A DNA stretch of 64,000 nt from Achromobacter xylosoxidans A8 (GCF_000165835.1 NC_014640.1:4092001-4156000); one strand, 5' to 3'. Positions 15,992 to 25,191 are shown, counted from the first letter of the stretch. Notes: generated from the letters alone by a model not told the origin. Made by a program: numbers and translations.

Positions 15992-17293
15992 ATGTCCAAC
16001 CTCATCGTCCACGGCGGCACCCCCTTGCGCGGCCGCGTCATCCCTTCGGCCAACAAGAACGCGGTGCTGCCGGTGCTGTGCGCCACCTTGCTGACCGACC
16101 AGCCGCTGCGCCTGCACGGCGTGCCCGACATCACCGACGTGCGCAAGATCCTGGACATCTTCCGCACCCTGGGCAGCGACGTCCGGCTGGACGAATCCAC
16201 CCGCACCCTGGACCTGCATCACCGCGACACAGCCTTCGATGCCGCCAGCCACCGGCTGCCCGAGGAAATGCGCTCGTCCATCATGCTGGTGCCGCCGCTG
16301 CTGGCGCGCTTTGGCGTGGCGCGGCTGGAAGACAACGTCAAGGGCTGCACCTTGGGCGTGCGCGAGATCGATCCGCACGTGGACATCTTCCGCTCCTTCG
16401 GCGGCGAGGTGGAACGCGCCAGCGGCTCGCTGCTGGTGCGCAGCAGCGGCCCCTTGAAGCCGACCCACCACTGGCTGGACTACGCCTCGGTGACGACCAC
16501 CGAGAACTTCGTGCTGTGCGCGGCCGCCGCGCAAGGCGAATCGACCCTGACGAACGCGGCCTCCGAGCCGCACGTACAGGAATTCTGCCGTTTCATGGCG
16601 ATGATGGGCGCGGACATCGACGGCATCGGCACCTCGCGCCTGACGGTGCGCGGCGGCGCCCGCCTGGGCGGCGGCGAATTCACCTTCGAGGAAGACTTCC
16701 ACGAAATCACCACCTTTCTCGCACTGGGCGCGATCACGGGCGGCGACGTGGTGGTGCGCAACAGCACGCCCGAGAACTTCCCGTTGATCGACCGCACCTT
16801 CGCCAAGTTCGGCGTGCAGATCGTGCACGAGAACGGCTGGTCGCGCGCGCTGCGTTCCGGGCCGCTGAAGGTGCAGACGCCTTTCACCAGCAATGTGCTG
16901 ACCAAGGTCGAGGCGGCGCCGTGGCCCTATTTCCCGGTGGACCTGCTGCCCATCTTCATCGCGCTGGGCGTGTGCGCCGAGGGCAACGCCATGTTCTGGA
17001 ACAAGGTCTACGACGGCGCGCTGGGCTGGACCGGCGAACTGTCCAAGTTCGGCGCGCACGTGTTCTCGTCCGATCCGCACCGGCTGATCACGTTCGGCGG
17101 CCGGCCGCTGACGCCGGCGGTGGTTGAAAGCCCCTACATCATCCGCGTCGCCATCGCGCTCTTCATGATCGCCAGCAGCATCGACGGCCGTTCGGAAATC
17201 CGCAACGCCACGCCGATCCGCCGCGCCCATCCGCGCTTCGTCGAGAACCTGCGCAGCCTCGGCGTGCAGGTGGAATGGACCAGCGAGGAGTAA
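15992..17293 (+). CDS. MurA-family UDP-N-acetylglucosamine 1-carboxyvinyltransferase paralogue
   Basis: A 433-residue protein with the EPT fold of MurA, which transfers enolpyruvate from phosphoenolpyruvate to UDP-GlcNAc in the first step of peptidoglycan synthesis. Catalytic residues seen in Escherichia coli MurA have counterparts: Lys22 in SANKNAVLP, Arg94 in MRSSIMLVPP, the active-site Cys119 in KGCTLGVREIDPH, and the Asp of FPVDLLPIF. Much of the remainder departs from standard MurA (for example PWPYFPVDLLPIFIALG and the C-terminal PIRRAHPRFVENL), so this looks like a second, divergent paralogue. In Bordetella the housekeeping murA is known to sit beside his genes, and none are here. It could act on a different sugar nucleotide. 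Confidence 0.8.
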   Translation: MSNLIVHGGTPLRGRVIPSANKNAVLPVLCATLLTDQPLRLHGVPDITDVRKILDIFRTLGSDVRLDESTRTLDLHHRDTAFDAASHRLPEEMRSSIMLVPPLLARFGVARLEDNVKGCTLGVREIDPHVDIFRSFGGEVERASGSLLVRSSGPLKPTHHWLDYASVTTTENFVLCAAAAQGESTLTNAASEPHVQEFCRFMAMMGADIDGIGTSRLTVRGGARLGGGEFTFEEDFHEITTFLALGAITGGDVVVRNSTPENFPLIDRTFAKFGVQIVHENGWSRALRSGPLKVQTPFTSNVLTKVEAAPWPYFPVDLLPIFIALGVCAEGNAMFWNKVYDGALGWTGELSKFGAHVFSSDPHRLITFGGRPLTPAVVESPYIIRVAIALFMIASSIDGRSEIRNATPIRRAHPRFVENLRSLGVQVEWTSEE

Positions 17294-17497
17294 GCTCTCC
17301 AGATACGCACGCCACGGCGCGCAAAACGGGAGCGGGCCGACCGGCTCCCGGCGCGGCGCGCCGCCCTACCCGGGTCATGGCCCCTCATGCAGGAGGCATA
17401 TCCATGCCGCGCCCGAACCCCTAGGCGGCCAGGGCCTGCTCCGCAGGCCCCAGTTTCAGAGGTTGTTCACGAAGCTGCACCTTCAAGGAGGTGTGTG

Positions 17498-18889
17498 ATG
17501 AGCAAACTTTCCGATAGCGCCCTGGATGATCTGAAAGCCTCGGCCCGAGGCCAGGTCCTCAGCCCGGGCGACCCCGGCTACGACGACGCCCGAAAAATCT
17601 GGAATGCGATGATAGACCGCCGGCCGGCGGTGATCTTCCGCTGCGCGGGCGCGGCCGACGTGCGCCGCGCCGTGGATTTCGCGCGCGACAACGGCCTGGC
17701 CCTGTCCGTGCGCGGCGGCGGCCACAATATTGCAGGCACCGCCGTATGCGACGACGGCATGATGATAGACCTGTCGCCGATGAAGTCGGTGCGCGTCGAT
17801 CCCCTGCGGGCCCGGGCCTATGTGGAGCCTGGCGCCACCCTGGCCGATTTCGACCATGAGGCCCAGGCTTATGGCCTGGCGACGCCGCTAGGCGTCAATT
17901 CCACCACCGGTGTGGCCGGGCTGACGCTGGGCGGCGGCTTCGGCTGGCTGACCCGCAGGTTCGGCATGAGCATCGACAATCTGCTCTCGGCCGACGTCGT
18001 CACCGCGGACGGCAAACTGCTGCACACCAGCGAACAGGACAACCCGGACCTGTTCTGGGCGATCCGGGGCGGCGGCGGCAATTTCGGCGTGGTCACCATG
18101 TTCGAATTCCAATTGCATCCCGTCGGCCCCGAGGTCTATGGCGGCCTGGTAGTGCTGCCGCTGGAACAGGGCAAGGCAGCGCTGTCGAAGTACCGCGACG
18201 CGCTGGCATCCATGCCGCAGGAGCTGACGGTCTGGGCGGTGCTGCGGCTGGCGCCCCCGCTGCCCTTCCTGCCGCAAGCGGTACATGGCAAGCCCATGGT
18301 CGCCTTCGCCCTGTGCTATTCGGGCGATCCAGCCCAGGGGCCAGCCGCGGTCGAAGTGGTGCGCGGCTTCGGCACGCCCTATGGCGAGCATCTGGGTCCG
18401 ATGCCGTACTCGGCTTGGCAAAAGGCCTTCGATCCGCTGCTGACGCCCGGAGCTCGCAACTACTGGAAGTCGCACAACCTGGGCGGCCTGGAAGACGGGC
18501 TGATAGACGCCATCGTCGCAGCGGTGGAAAACCTGCCGTCGCCGCAATGCGAGATCTTCCTGGGCTACATCGGCGGCGTGGCCGGTGGGGTGCCGGTGTC
18601 CGCCATGGCCTATCCGCACCGCTCGGCGCAATTCGCCATGAACGTGCACGGCCGCTGGGACTTCCCGGAAGAGGACGAGCGCTGCGTCGCGTGGGCCCGG
18701 ACGCTGTTCCGCACCACCGAGCCCTATGCGCAGGAAGGGGTGTACGTGAACTTCCTGACGCAGGATGAACCCGAACGCCTGGGCGCCGCCTACGGGCCGA
18801 ACTTCGACCGGCTGGTCCAGGTGAAGACCCGCTACGACCCACACAATCTGTTCCGGCATAACCAGAACATCAGGCCGGCCGCGCCTTGA
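17498..18889 (+). CDS. FAD-dependent oxidoreductase, berberine-bridge-enzyme (BBE) type
   Basis: A 463-residue flavoprotein of the PCMH/FAD_binding_4 fold. RGGGHNIAG holds His76, the likely covalent attachment point for FAD; GLTLGGGFGWL and AIRGGGGNFG complete the flavin site, and the C-terminal NFDRLVQVKTRYDPHNLF is the BBE signature. The Cys that makes the second flavin bond in bicovalent members is absent (PLGVNSTTGVAG stands there), so attachment is probably single. Such enzymes oxidise sugars or alkaloid-like compounds; the substrate is unknown. AAGGAGG before the ATG at 17498 decides the start over an open 37-codon extension. Confidence 0.88.
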   Translation: MSKLSDSALDDLKASARGQVLSPGDPGYDDARKIWNAMIDRRPAVIFRCAGAADVRRAVDFARDNGLALSVRGGGHNIAGTAVCDDGMMIDLSPMKSVRVDPLRARAYVEPGATLADFDHEAQAYGLATPLGVNSTTGVAGLTLGGGFGWLTRRFGMSIDNLLSADVVTADGKLLHTSEQDNPDLFWAIRGGGGNFGVVTMFEFQLHPVGPEVYGGLVVLPLEQGKAALSKYRDALASMPQELTVWAVLRLAPPLPFLPQAVHGKPMVAFALCYSGDPAQGPAAVEVVRGFGTPYGEHLGPMPYSAWQKAFDPLLTPGARNYWKSHNLGGLEDGLIDAIVAAVENLPSPQCEIFLGYIGGVAGGVPVSAMAYPHRSAQFAMNVHGRWDFPEEDERCVAWARTLFRTTEPYAQEGVYVNFLTQDEPERLGAAYGPNFDRLVQVKTRYDPHNLFRHNQNIRPAAP

Positions 18890-19012
18890 ACTGACCGGAT
18901 CGCCAGCCTGGCATGGCTGCTATCCTGTTGCCCCGGCATCCGCCGGGGCACGGGCTGCCCTGGTCCGACTCCAGGCGCGCGTGGCAACTACACCTGAGGT
19001 TTGATTCGCTGC

Positions 19013-19930
19013 ATGGCTTTCCGCTACTCCCTTCCCCGCATTTTCACTGTCTGCTTCTCTCTCTGGGCGTCGTGGTGCTCTGCGCAGACCGTGGCCCTGA
19101 CCTTCGATGATGGACTCAACCCGGATAAACAGCCCAAGGCCGCCGAATGGAACGCTCAACTGCTGGGGGCCCTGCAAAAGCACGGCATCCAGTCCGCGCT
19201 GTTTCCGGCGCTGAGCAGCATAGGCGGCGCCAACGGACTCGGGCTGGTGGAGGAATGGTCGCGGGCGGGACACTGGATCGGGAACCATACGGCCAGCCAC
19301 CCCAGCCTGGACGATCCCAAGCTGTCGCTGGAAGCGTTCATTGCCGATGTCGAAACGGCCGATGCCGCCCTCAAGCGCTTGCCTGGATTCGTGCCCATGC
19401 TGCGGTTCCCCTATCTGAGAGAAGGCGATACGCAAGCCAAGCGGGACGGCATGCGGGACTGGATGACCCGCAACGGCTACAGGAACGGACTGGTATCCAT
19501 AGACGCCAGCGACTGGTACTACAGCCGCGTCTACGCCGATCACCTGAAGGCGGGCGATGCCGCCAAGGCCCAGGACGTGAAGCAGCGCTACGTCCGCCAT
19601 CTGCTCGACCGCGCGGCCTATTACGACGGGCTGGCCCGCCAGCTGCTGGGCCGCAGCCCCAAGCATGTCATGCTGCTGCACACCAACCCGCTCAATGCCG
19701 AAGCCCTGCCGGACGTGATTGCCGCCCTGACCGAACAAGGCTGGACCATCACCTCGGCGAGCGCCGCGTTTGAAGATCCGCTGTATGCGCAGGCGCCCGC
19801 TACGCTTCCTGCCGGCGAAAGCATCGTCTGGGCGCTGGCCAAGGCCCGCAACCTGCCAGACCTGCGCTATCCGGCAGAAGGCTCCGAGTATGAGGAGCCG
19901 CTGTTGCGGGACGCCGGACTGCTGCCCTGA
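19013..19930 (+). CDS. secreted polysaccharide deacetylase (NodB domain)
   Basis: About 305 residues, with a signal peptide (SLPRIFTVCFSLWASWCSA). The NodB motifs are all present: TFDDG at 30-34, NHTASHP with the zinc-binding histidines, RFPYLREGD, the DASDWYY segment, and a late MLLHTN. It should remove N- or O-acetyl groups from a polysaccharide or peptidoglycan outside the cytoplasm. A TTG four codons earlier is possible, but the ATG at 19013 is the better signal-peptide start. It is followed by a GC-rich hairpin at 19958-19980 and then the HdeD-type gene. Confidence 0.85.
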   Translation: MAFRYSLPRIFTVCFSLWASWCSAQTVALTFDDGLNPDKQPKAAEWNAQLLGALQKHGIQSALFPALSSIGGANGLGLVEEWSRAGHWIGNHTASHPSLDDPKLSLEAFIADVETADAALKRLPGFVPMLRFPYLREGDTQAKRDGMRDWMTRNGYRNGLVSIDASDWYYSRVYADHLKAGDAAKAQDVKQRYVRHLLDRAAYYDGLARQLLGRSPKHVMLLHTNPLNAEALPDVIAALTEQGWTITSASAAFEDPLYAQAPATLPAGESIVWALAKARNLPDLRYPAEGSEYEEPLLRDAGLLP

Positions 19931-19957
19931 GCGGGATAGACCGGAGACTATTTTTTC

Positions 19958-19980
19958 GCGGCGGCGGACCTCGCCGCCGC
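19958..19980. other. GC-rich 9-bp hairpin downstream of the deacetylase gene
   Basis: GCGGCGGCG and CGCCGCCGC form a perfect stem with loop GACCT, 28 bases past the stop. A run of six T lies before rather than after the stem on the plus strand, so it is not a standard intrinsic terminator. Confidence 0.35.
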
Positions 19981-20068
19981 ATTCGACGCCGGAAAATTTG
20001 TTAACGTGGTCAGCAAACCAAAAAACTAAGCGCTGTCGCTTGTACGCGGGAGAGGAGAATCAAGGGCA

Positions 20069-21466
20069 ATGGCTAATCTTGTTTTGTTGCTGCTGGGCGT
20101 GGACTATCTGCGCAAACGCGCTCGCGGCCTGTACGTCATCGGCGGCCTGCTCTTGCTGACAGGCGTCACGCTGTTCATCGACGCGCTCGACAATGCCGTC
20201 TACTTCCCGCTGAACTTCTTCGCGGCGCTGATGGTCATCGAGGCCCTGGCCACGCTGATGATCGCCAAGTCCGGGGTGGGCGGGCAGCGGGTGCTGCGCT
20301 ACGCCAAGGGCGCCATCGTGCTGACCGCCGGCACCCTGGTCCTGGTCGGCCACCATCACGGGCATTTCGTGCTGTCCATGCTGTTCGGCCTGATGTTCCT
20401 GGTGGACGGACTGATCCAGTGCATGGCCGCCTATGTGGTGCGCTACGAGCGCTGGCGCTACGTGTTCGCCTCGGGCGTGGCGGAAATCCTGCTGGCCGTC
20501 TTCTTCTTCCAGCCCTACCCCACCCATTACGTCGGCACGGTGCCGTACTGCCTGGGGCTGTTCCTGGCGTTCACGGGCCTGCGGCTGCTGTCGCTGGCGC
20601 GCCGCGTCCGTCACCTGGATTCCAACCCGGCGCTGGACGTCAATCCACACCCGGACTTCATGCCCACGCGCGTCGAAGTCCACGCGCAGAAGGTATTCGA
20701 CGGCCCGCCCCTGGAATCCGAGCGTGCGCTGACCGTGCACGTCTGGACGCCCTCGGGGTCCGCCAAGAACGAAACGCGCAACTACCCCGTGGTGAACCGC
20801 TACATCGCCGCCGTCGACATCAATGGCGTGGTGTCCACCGGCCACGCGGCGCTGGAATCGCCGGAAGGCGTGTACATCAGCCTGTATCCGGCCCAGGAGA
20901 TCGACCACTCTCCGGAACAGTTCGGCACCTTGCTGCGCGCCACGGCCGAGAACAACGTGCCGGGCGTGTTCCAGCCCGACTACGCCACCGAGTCCAAGGC
21001 CTGGACGCCGTCGACGATGCGGGTGCGCATCCGCAACTACGACGCGGCCAAGCTACAGGCATTCTGGGACGAGTACCGCAAGACCACGACCTACAACCTG
21101 ACCCACCGGAATTGTTCCAGCTCCGTGTCCAGCGCGCTGGAAGCGGCGCTGGACGGCGTGGTCGGCCGCCTGCATGGCCCAAACGCCGGATGGCGGGTGC
21201 TGCTGCGCCTGCTGCTGACGCCGGAACTGTGGGTCGCGGCGCAGATCCGCAAGCGCGCGTTGACCATGGCCTGGACCCCGGGCCTGACGCTGGACTATGC
21301 GCGCGCGCTGAGCATGCTGGCCGATCCGCGCCCGTTCGGCTGGTGGAAGATGTCGCAGGACGCGCTGCGCCAGATCGCCCGCATGCGCGCCGGATGGCGC
21401 AAGCAGGACCGCAACGCGCATGCCCGCAACGCCGAGCAGGCCGAATCTTCACAAGGGGCGCAATAA
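20069..21466 (+). CDS. HdeD-like (DUF308) membrane protein fused to a C-terminal Cys/His catalytic-type domain
   Basis: A 465-residue protein. The first 190 residues hold six hydrophobic segments in the pattern of HdeD/DUF308 acid-resistance membrane proteins. The C-terminal 270 residues are soluble and carry His259 (STGHAALE) and Cys349 (NLTHRNCSSSVSSALE). This order, His first then Asn-Cys-Ser-Ser, is that of permuted papain-like or NlpC/P60-type folds and matches the pattern of the DUF4105 protein encoded next (His149, Cys250, NTLTGNCTT). The two genes are 33 bases apart in the same direction and were probably selected as a pair. Activity (peptidase, amidase or acyltransferase) is inferred from the residues only. 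Confidence 0.75.
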   Translation: MANLVLLLLGVDYLRKRARGLYVIGGLLLLTGVTLFIDALDNAVYFPLNFFAALMVIEALATLMIAKSGVGGQRVLRYAKGAIVLTAGTLVLVGHHHGHFVLSMLFGLMFLVDGLIQCMAAYVVRYERWRYVFASGVAEILLAVFFFQPYPTHYVGTVPYCLGLFLAFTGLRLLSLARRVRHLDSNPALDVNPHPDFMPTRVEVHAQKVFDGPPLESERALTVHVWTPSGSAKNETRNYPVVNRYIAAVDINGVVSTGHAALESPEGVYISLYPAQEIDHSPEQFGTLLRATAENNVPGVFQPDYATESKAWTPSTMRVRIRNYDAAKLQAFWDEYRKTTTYNLTHRNCSSSVSSALEAALDGVVGRLHGPNAGWRVLLRLLLTPELWVAAQIRKRALTMAWTPGLTLDYARALSMLADPRPFGWWKMSQDALRQIARMRAGWRKQDRNAHARNAEQAESSQGAQ

Positions 21467-21499
21467 GGGGCGCGGCCCCGCCTTGCGCATGAAGACGCC

Positions 21500-22549
21500 A
21501 TGATTCCGCAGATCGTGATTGGGGTAGCCATACTGGCCAGCGCTGCCTGGGGCGCGGCAGCCCTCTGGTTCCAGTCGCCGTTCGCCGGCCCCGCGCGCGC
21601 CGTCCTGCCAACGGCCTGGCTGGCGCTCGCGGTGGCGGCGCTGATCGGCGTGTTTACCGGACAGCCCTGGCCCGCCTGGCTGTACGGCGTTTTGCTGCTG
21701 GCCCTGCTGGCGTGGTGGCGTCTGGGCGTGCGCGCGTCGAACGAACGCCAGTGGATGCCGGAAGTGGCGCGCCAGACCGAGGGAACTGTCGATGGCGACA
21801 TCGTCACCCTGCGCAACGTGCGCAACTTCGACTGGCGCACGCGCAGCGACTACGACGTACGCTGGGAAACCCGTTCCTACGACCTGTCGCGCCTGGACGC
21901 GGTGGACCTGGCGCTGTCGTATTGGGGCCGCCCGGCCATCGCCCACGCCATGGTGTCGTTCGGCTTTGCCGACGGCCAGCACGTGGTGTTCTCGGTGGAG
22001 ATCCGCCGCAAGCTGCATGACGTGTTCTCGGAAATCGGCGGTTTCTTCCGCCAGTACGAACTGTCGGTGCTGGCCTCGACCGAGGAAGACAGCCTGCGCG
22101 TGCGCACCAATGTGCGCGGCGAGGAAGGCTATCTGTACCGCGTGCACATGCCGGAAGGCGCGGCCCGCAAGCTGTTCCTGTCCTATGTGGAAACGGCCAC
22201 GCGGCTGGTGAAGAAGCCGCGCTTCTACAACACGCTGACGGGCAACTGCACCACCATCGTGTACCGGCTGGCCGACCAGATCGTGCCGGGCCTGCCGCTG
22301 GATTACCGCGTGCTGTTCTCGGGCTACCTGCCCGAATACCTCTACCGCCTGAACGCGCTGGAAGGCGCGGACAGCCCTCAGGCCTACCGGCAGGCCGGCC
22401 ACTACACGCAACGCGCCCGCGCGACGCTCGATGCGGCGCAGTTCTCGCGCAATATCCGGCGCGGCGTGCCGGGCGTGCCGCAAGCGGCCGCCCCCGATCA
22501 GGATGACGCGGGCGTACCCGGCGCGGGCGCGCGCAACAGCGCTACGTAA
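21500..22549 (+). CDS. DUF4105 protein, Lnb-type periplasmic domain
   Basis: A 349-residue protein with three or four N-terminal hydrophobic segments (about residues 1-78) and a DUF4105 domain. The domain contains AIAHAMVSFGF with His149 and FYNTLTGNCTT with Cys250, a likely catalytic pair. Proteins of this family were recently linked to lipoprotein N-acylation (Lnb) in Bacteroides; most Proteobacteria instead have Lnt, so the role here is open. The C-terminal tail is Ala/Pro/Gly-rich and its last 52 bases overlap the end of the opposite-strand monooxygenase gene. It follows the HdeD-type gene by 33 bases with no terminator seen. Confidence 0.8.
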   Translation: MIPQIVIGVAILASAAWGAAALWFQSPFAGPARAVLPTAWLALAVAALIGVFTGQPWPAWLYGVLLLALLAWWRLGVRASNERQWMPEVARQTEGTVDGDIVTLRNVRNFDWRTRSDYDVRWETRSYDLSRLDAVDLALSYWGRPAIAHAMVSFGFADGQHVVFSVEIRRKLHDVFSEIGGFFRQYELSVLASTEEDSLRVRTNVRGEEGYLYRVHMPEGAARKLFLSYVETATRLVKKPRFYNTLTGNCTTIVYRLADQIVPGLPLDYRVLFSGYLPEYLYRLNALEGADSPQAYRQAGHYTQRARATLDAAQFSRNIRRGVPGVPQAAAPDQDDAGVPGAGARNSAT

Positions 22550-24093
22550 GCCCCCAGGGTCTCCGCGTGACGTTCTTCCGCGCGCAGCCCGACGTGGCCG
22601 TCCGCCCTGACGACCAGCAACAGGACGTGCCGCACGCCCAGCCGTCCGGCCATCGAGGGATCCAGGTAGCCGTCCACGCCGTCGACATCCGCGTTCGCCG
22701 TCAGCGCCATCACGGCTTCGACGATAGCGCCATCGGATAAGGGCTCTACGGCGGCGCGCACCTGGGCCAGCGCCTCCCTGGGCGTCCGCGGGCCGCCAAG
22801 AATGAAGACCGTATGGCCTTTGCGGTTGGTGTGGTCGTGCAACATCCCCTCGCCTCCCGCCGCAAGACGGATCGGGATCTGGTCCGGTAGCCGCTGCCCC
22901 GGCGAAACGGGGTCGTGCCGGTCTCCCATGACGATGGGTGAATCAGCGTAGTCGATGTCCAGCTCGGCCTCGGCCACCGCCTCGTGATGCTGCGAGGCGC
23001 CGTCCTCGAAGGCCTTGCGGATGGCGGCATTGCGCTCGCGCAACACGTCCGGATCGGTGGCCAACTGCGCGCTTTCGGCCTCGTCGCCCGATGCCAGCAC
23101 GCGCTGCGCGGCGGGACGGCGCTCCGCCTGGTAGCTGTCGAGCAGCCAGTCCGAGCACTGCCCGCCGCACACCAGCGCCAGCTTCCAGGCCAGATTGACG
23201 GCGTCGTGCAGGCCGGTGTTCATGCCGTGGCCCTGGGCCGGACTGCAGGTATGCGCGGCGTCTCCGGCCAACAGGACGCGGCCGGCCCGGAACTGCCGCG
23301 CGACTTTGGTGTAGCAGCGGAAGCGCGCCGGATGGGCAACGTCCTCGAAGCGGGCTTCGGGCAGATAGCGCCGCAGCGTGGACAAGGCATCGGCCACCAG
23401 ATCGGAGTCTTCGGCGCTGGGCCGCAGATACACGCGCCAGCGCTGGCCGGGCAGCGCCGTCAGGATGACCGGGATGCGGTCCAGGTACGCGTAGTTGGCT
23501 TCAAAAATCTCGGGCCAGCCGCTGACCGCGGCATCGAACACGGCCCAAGGCTGGCTGATGTCGTGGCCGTCCTGTTCGATGCCGGCCAGTGTGCGCACCG
23601 TGCTTTGGTGGCCGTCGCAACCTATCACCCACTGGGCCAGGACTTCGATCTCGCCGGCCGGCTGTTCGATCCTGGCCAGCATGCCGTCCGGCCGTTCCTG
23701 CAAGTCCACCAGCTTGCTTGCCCGCTGCACGCCGCCGCCGTGGCTGGCCAGGTAGTCGGCAAGGATGGTCTCGGTGACCTCTTCCGAAATCCCTATGTTG
23801 TAGGGATAGCGGCTGCCGCAAAGGTCCAGATCGATTTCGCCCAGCACCTTGCCGTCGGCGTGGATGCGCGCGCCGCGCTGCTTCACGCCTGCCCTCAGCA
23901 GCGGTTCCACGATACCCAGCGAATCGAATATCTCCAGCGAGCGGGGATGGACCACCGTTGCGCGGTCCCATTCCAGCGGCCGCTCATGCGCGTCTATCAG
24001 CAGACATTGCACGCCGCGCCGTTGCAGTTCGGCGGCGGTGAGCAGGCCCGCCGGACCGGCGCCAACCACCAGGACTGTCGTTGCGATCACCAT
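22498..24093 (-). CDS. FAD-dependent aromatic-ring monooxygenase (PheA/TfdB family)
   Basis: A 531-residue flavoprotein. It starts with the dinucleotide-binding motif VVGAGPAGLLTAAELQRRG, has the middle ATVVHPRSLEIF and IGCDGHQSTVR segments of phenol-type hydroxylases, and the RVLLAGDAAHTCSPAQGHG motif (FAD ribityl-binding GD). The last 150 residues fit the thioredoxin-like C-terminal domain of this group. The ATG at 24093 has AGAGG seven bases upstream; the frame is open 29 codons earlier but without a site. The substrate is probably a hydroxylated aromatic compound. It lies 159 bases downstream of the LysR gene on the same strand. Confidence 0.88.
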   Translation of the reverse strand: MVIATTVLVVGAGPAGLLTAAELQRRGVQCLLIDAHERPLEWDRATVVHPRSLEIFDSLGIVEPLLRAGVKQRGARIHADGKVLGEIDLDLCGSRYPYNIGISEEVTETILADYLASHGGGVQRASKLVDLQERPDGMLARIEQPAGEIEVLAQWVIGCDGHQSTVRTLAGIEQDGHDISQPWAVFDAAVSGWPEIFEANYAYLDRIPVILTALPGQRWRVYLRPSAEDSDLVADALSTLRRYLPEARFEDVAHPARFRCYTKVARQFRAGRVLLAGDAAHTCSPAQGHGMNTGLHDAVNLAWKLALVCGGQCSDWLLDSYQAERRPAAQRVLASGDEAESAQLATDPDVLRERNAAIRKAFEDGASQHHEAVAEAELDIDYADSPIVMGDRHDPVSPGQRLPDQIPIRLAAGGEGMLHDHTNRKGHTVFILGGPRTPREALAQVRAAVEPLSDGAIVEAVMALTANADVDGVDGYLDPSMAGRLGVRHVLLLVVRADGHVGLRAEERHAETLGAYVALLRAPAPGTPASS

Positions 24094-24252
24094 GATGAGG
24101 CCTCTGGAAACGTCGAGGCGGCCCGGATTGCGCCTCGGCACGAATCCAAAAAAATAAAACCGCGCATGGCCAACCGTCAAAGATATTGAGGCTTACGCCG
24201 CTGGCATGGATTGCCGGGCCGGCCTCAACCTTTTGGACCGATCCGTCGCGTT

Positions 24253-25158
24253 TCAGGGATGGCCGGCCAGCTGCGCGGCCTCGCCCAGCAGCGCGTCCAG
24301 CAGGCGGCGCGCCGGCACGGTCAGCGGCGCGTCGGCGCGGTGCGTCACGTAGATGACGGTCTTGGGCAAGGGATCGGCGAGGTCGAGCCGGACCAGTCCT
24401 AGCGCCGGGCCGTAACGGTCCAGAAACCCCTGCGGCATGATGCCGATCAGGTCCAGCTGCGGCATCAGCGCCAGCAGCGTGGAGAAGGACTCGCATTCGA
24501 GCTGCAGATGCAGGGCGCGCGCCTGCGCCTCATCGGCATAGAGCGCGCGCGGATCGCCCGGCCCCTGCGCCGGCCCGGTCAGCACCCACGCCGCTTCGGC
24601 CAGCTCGCTCAGCCGCCGCGCGCCTGCCAGCGGATGCGCGGCGCGCGCGACGATGACGGACTGGCTTTCGAACAGCGGCTGCACGGCGAGGTCGCCGCCG
24701 CCGCCCGCCTCGGGCAGCGGCCCCAGCGCCATGTCCAGTTCGCCGGAACGGATGCGTTCCAGCGCCTGCGGATACAGCGTGTCGCGTACCCGCAGCCGCA
24801 CCTGCGGCCAGCGCGCGCCATAGCGCGCCACCGCGCCCGGCGCCAGCAGGATGGCAGCCGCGGGCGACACGCCCAGCGTTACCTGGGCTTCGGCGCCGCG
24901 CAGATGCCAGGCCAGGTCTTCGCGGGCCTTATCGATTTCGCGCATGACCACGGCGGCGCGCGCCGCGAGGATCTCGCCGGCCTGCGCCAGGCGCACGCCC
25001 TTGGGCGTGCGCACCACGAGCTCCGCGCCGACCTCTTCTTCCAGCTGGCGCAGCGATTTGGTCAGCGCCGGCTGCGACACGTTGAGGACTTGCGCGGCGG
25101 CGCGCATGCTGCCGGTCCGGGCCAAGGTAAGCAACAGGTTCAGATGCTGGAGTCGCAA
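24253..25158 (-). CDS. LysR-family transcriptional regulator
   Basis: A 301-residue LysR-type regulator: the N-terminal helix-turn-helix spans NLLLTLARTGSMRAAAQVLN to SQPALTKSLRQLEEEVG, followed by the co-inducer-binding domain. It is divergent from the sulfatase-cupin-Bug operon with a 112-base gap that holds a 19-base dyad 15 bases from its start (25173-25191), so it probably controls that operon and itself. The monooxygenase gene lies downstream on the same strand and might also be a target. The co-inducer is not predictable. Confidence 0.9.
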   Translation of the reverse strand: MRLQHLNLLLTLARTGSMRAAAQVLNVSQPALTKSLRQLEEEVGAELVVRTPKGVRLAQAGEILAARAAVVMREIDKAREDLAWHLRGAEAQVTLGVSPAAAILLAPGAVARYGARWPQVRLRVRDTLYPQALERIRSGELDMALGPLPEAGGGGDLAVQPLFESQSVIVARAAHPLAGARRLSELAEAAWVLTGPAQGPGDPRALYADEAQARALHLQLECESFSTLLALMPQLDLIGIMPQGFLDRYGPALGLVRLDLADPLPKTVIYVTHRADAPLTVPARRLLDALLGEAAQLAGHP

Positions 25159-25172
25159 GCCGGCTCTCCGGC

Positions 25173-25191
25173 CGATTACCTGGGGTAATCG
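25173..25191. promoter_or_regulatory. LysR operator candidate in divergent promoter
   Basis: CGATTACC-TGG-GGTAATCG is a perfect dyad of eight-base arms with a three-base spacer; within it T-N11-A is satisfied (T2 to A14 of ATTACCTGGGGTAAT), the LysR box rule. It lies between the LysR start (25158) and the sulfatase start (25271). Confidence 0.7.
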
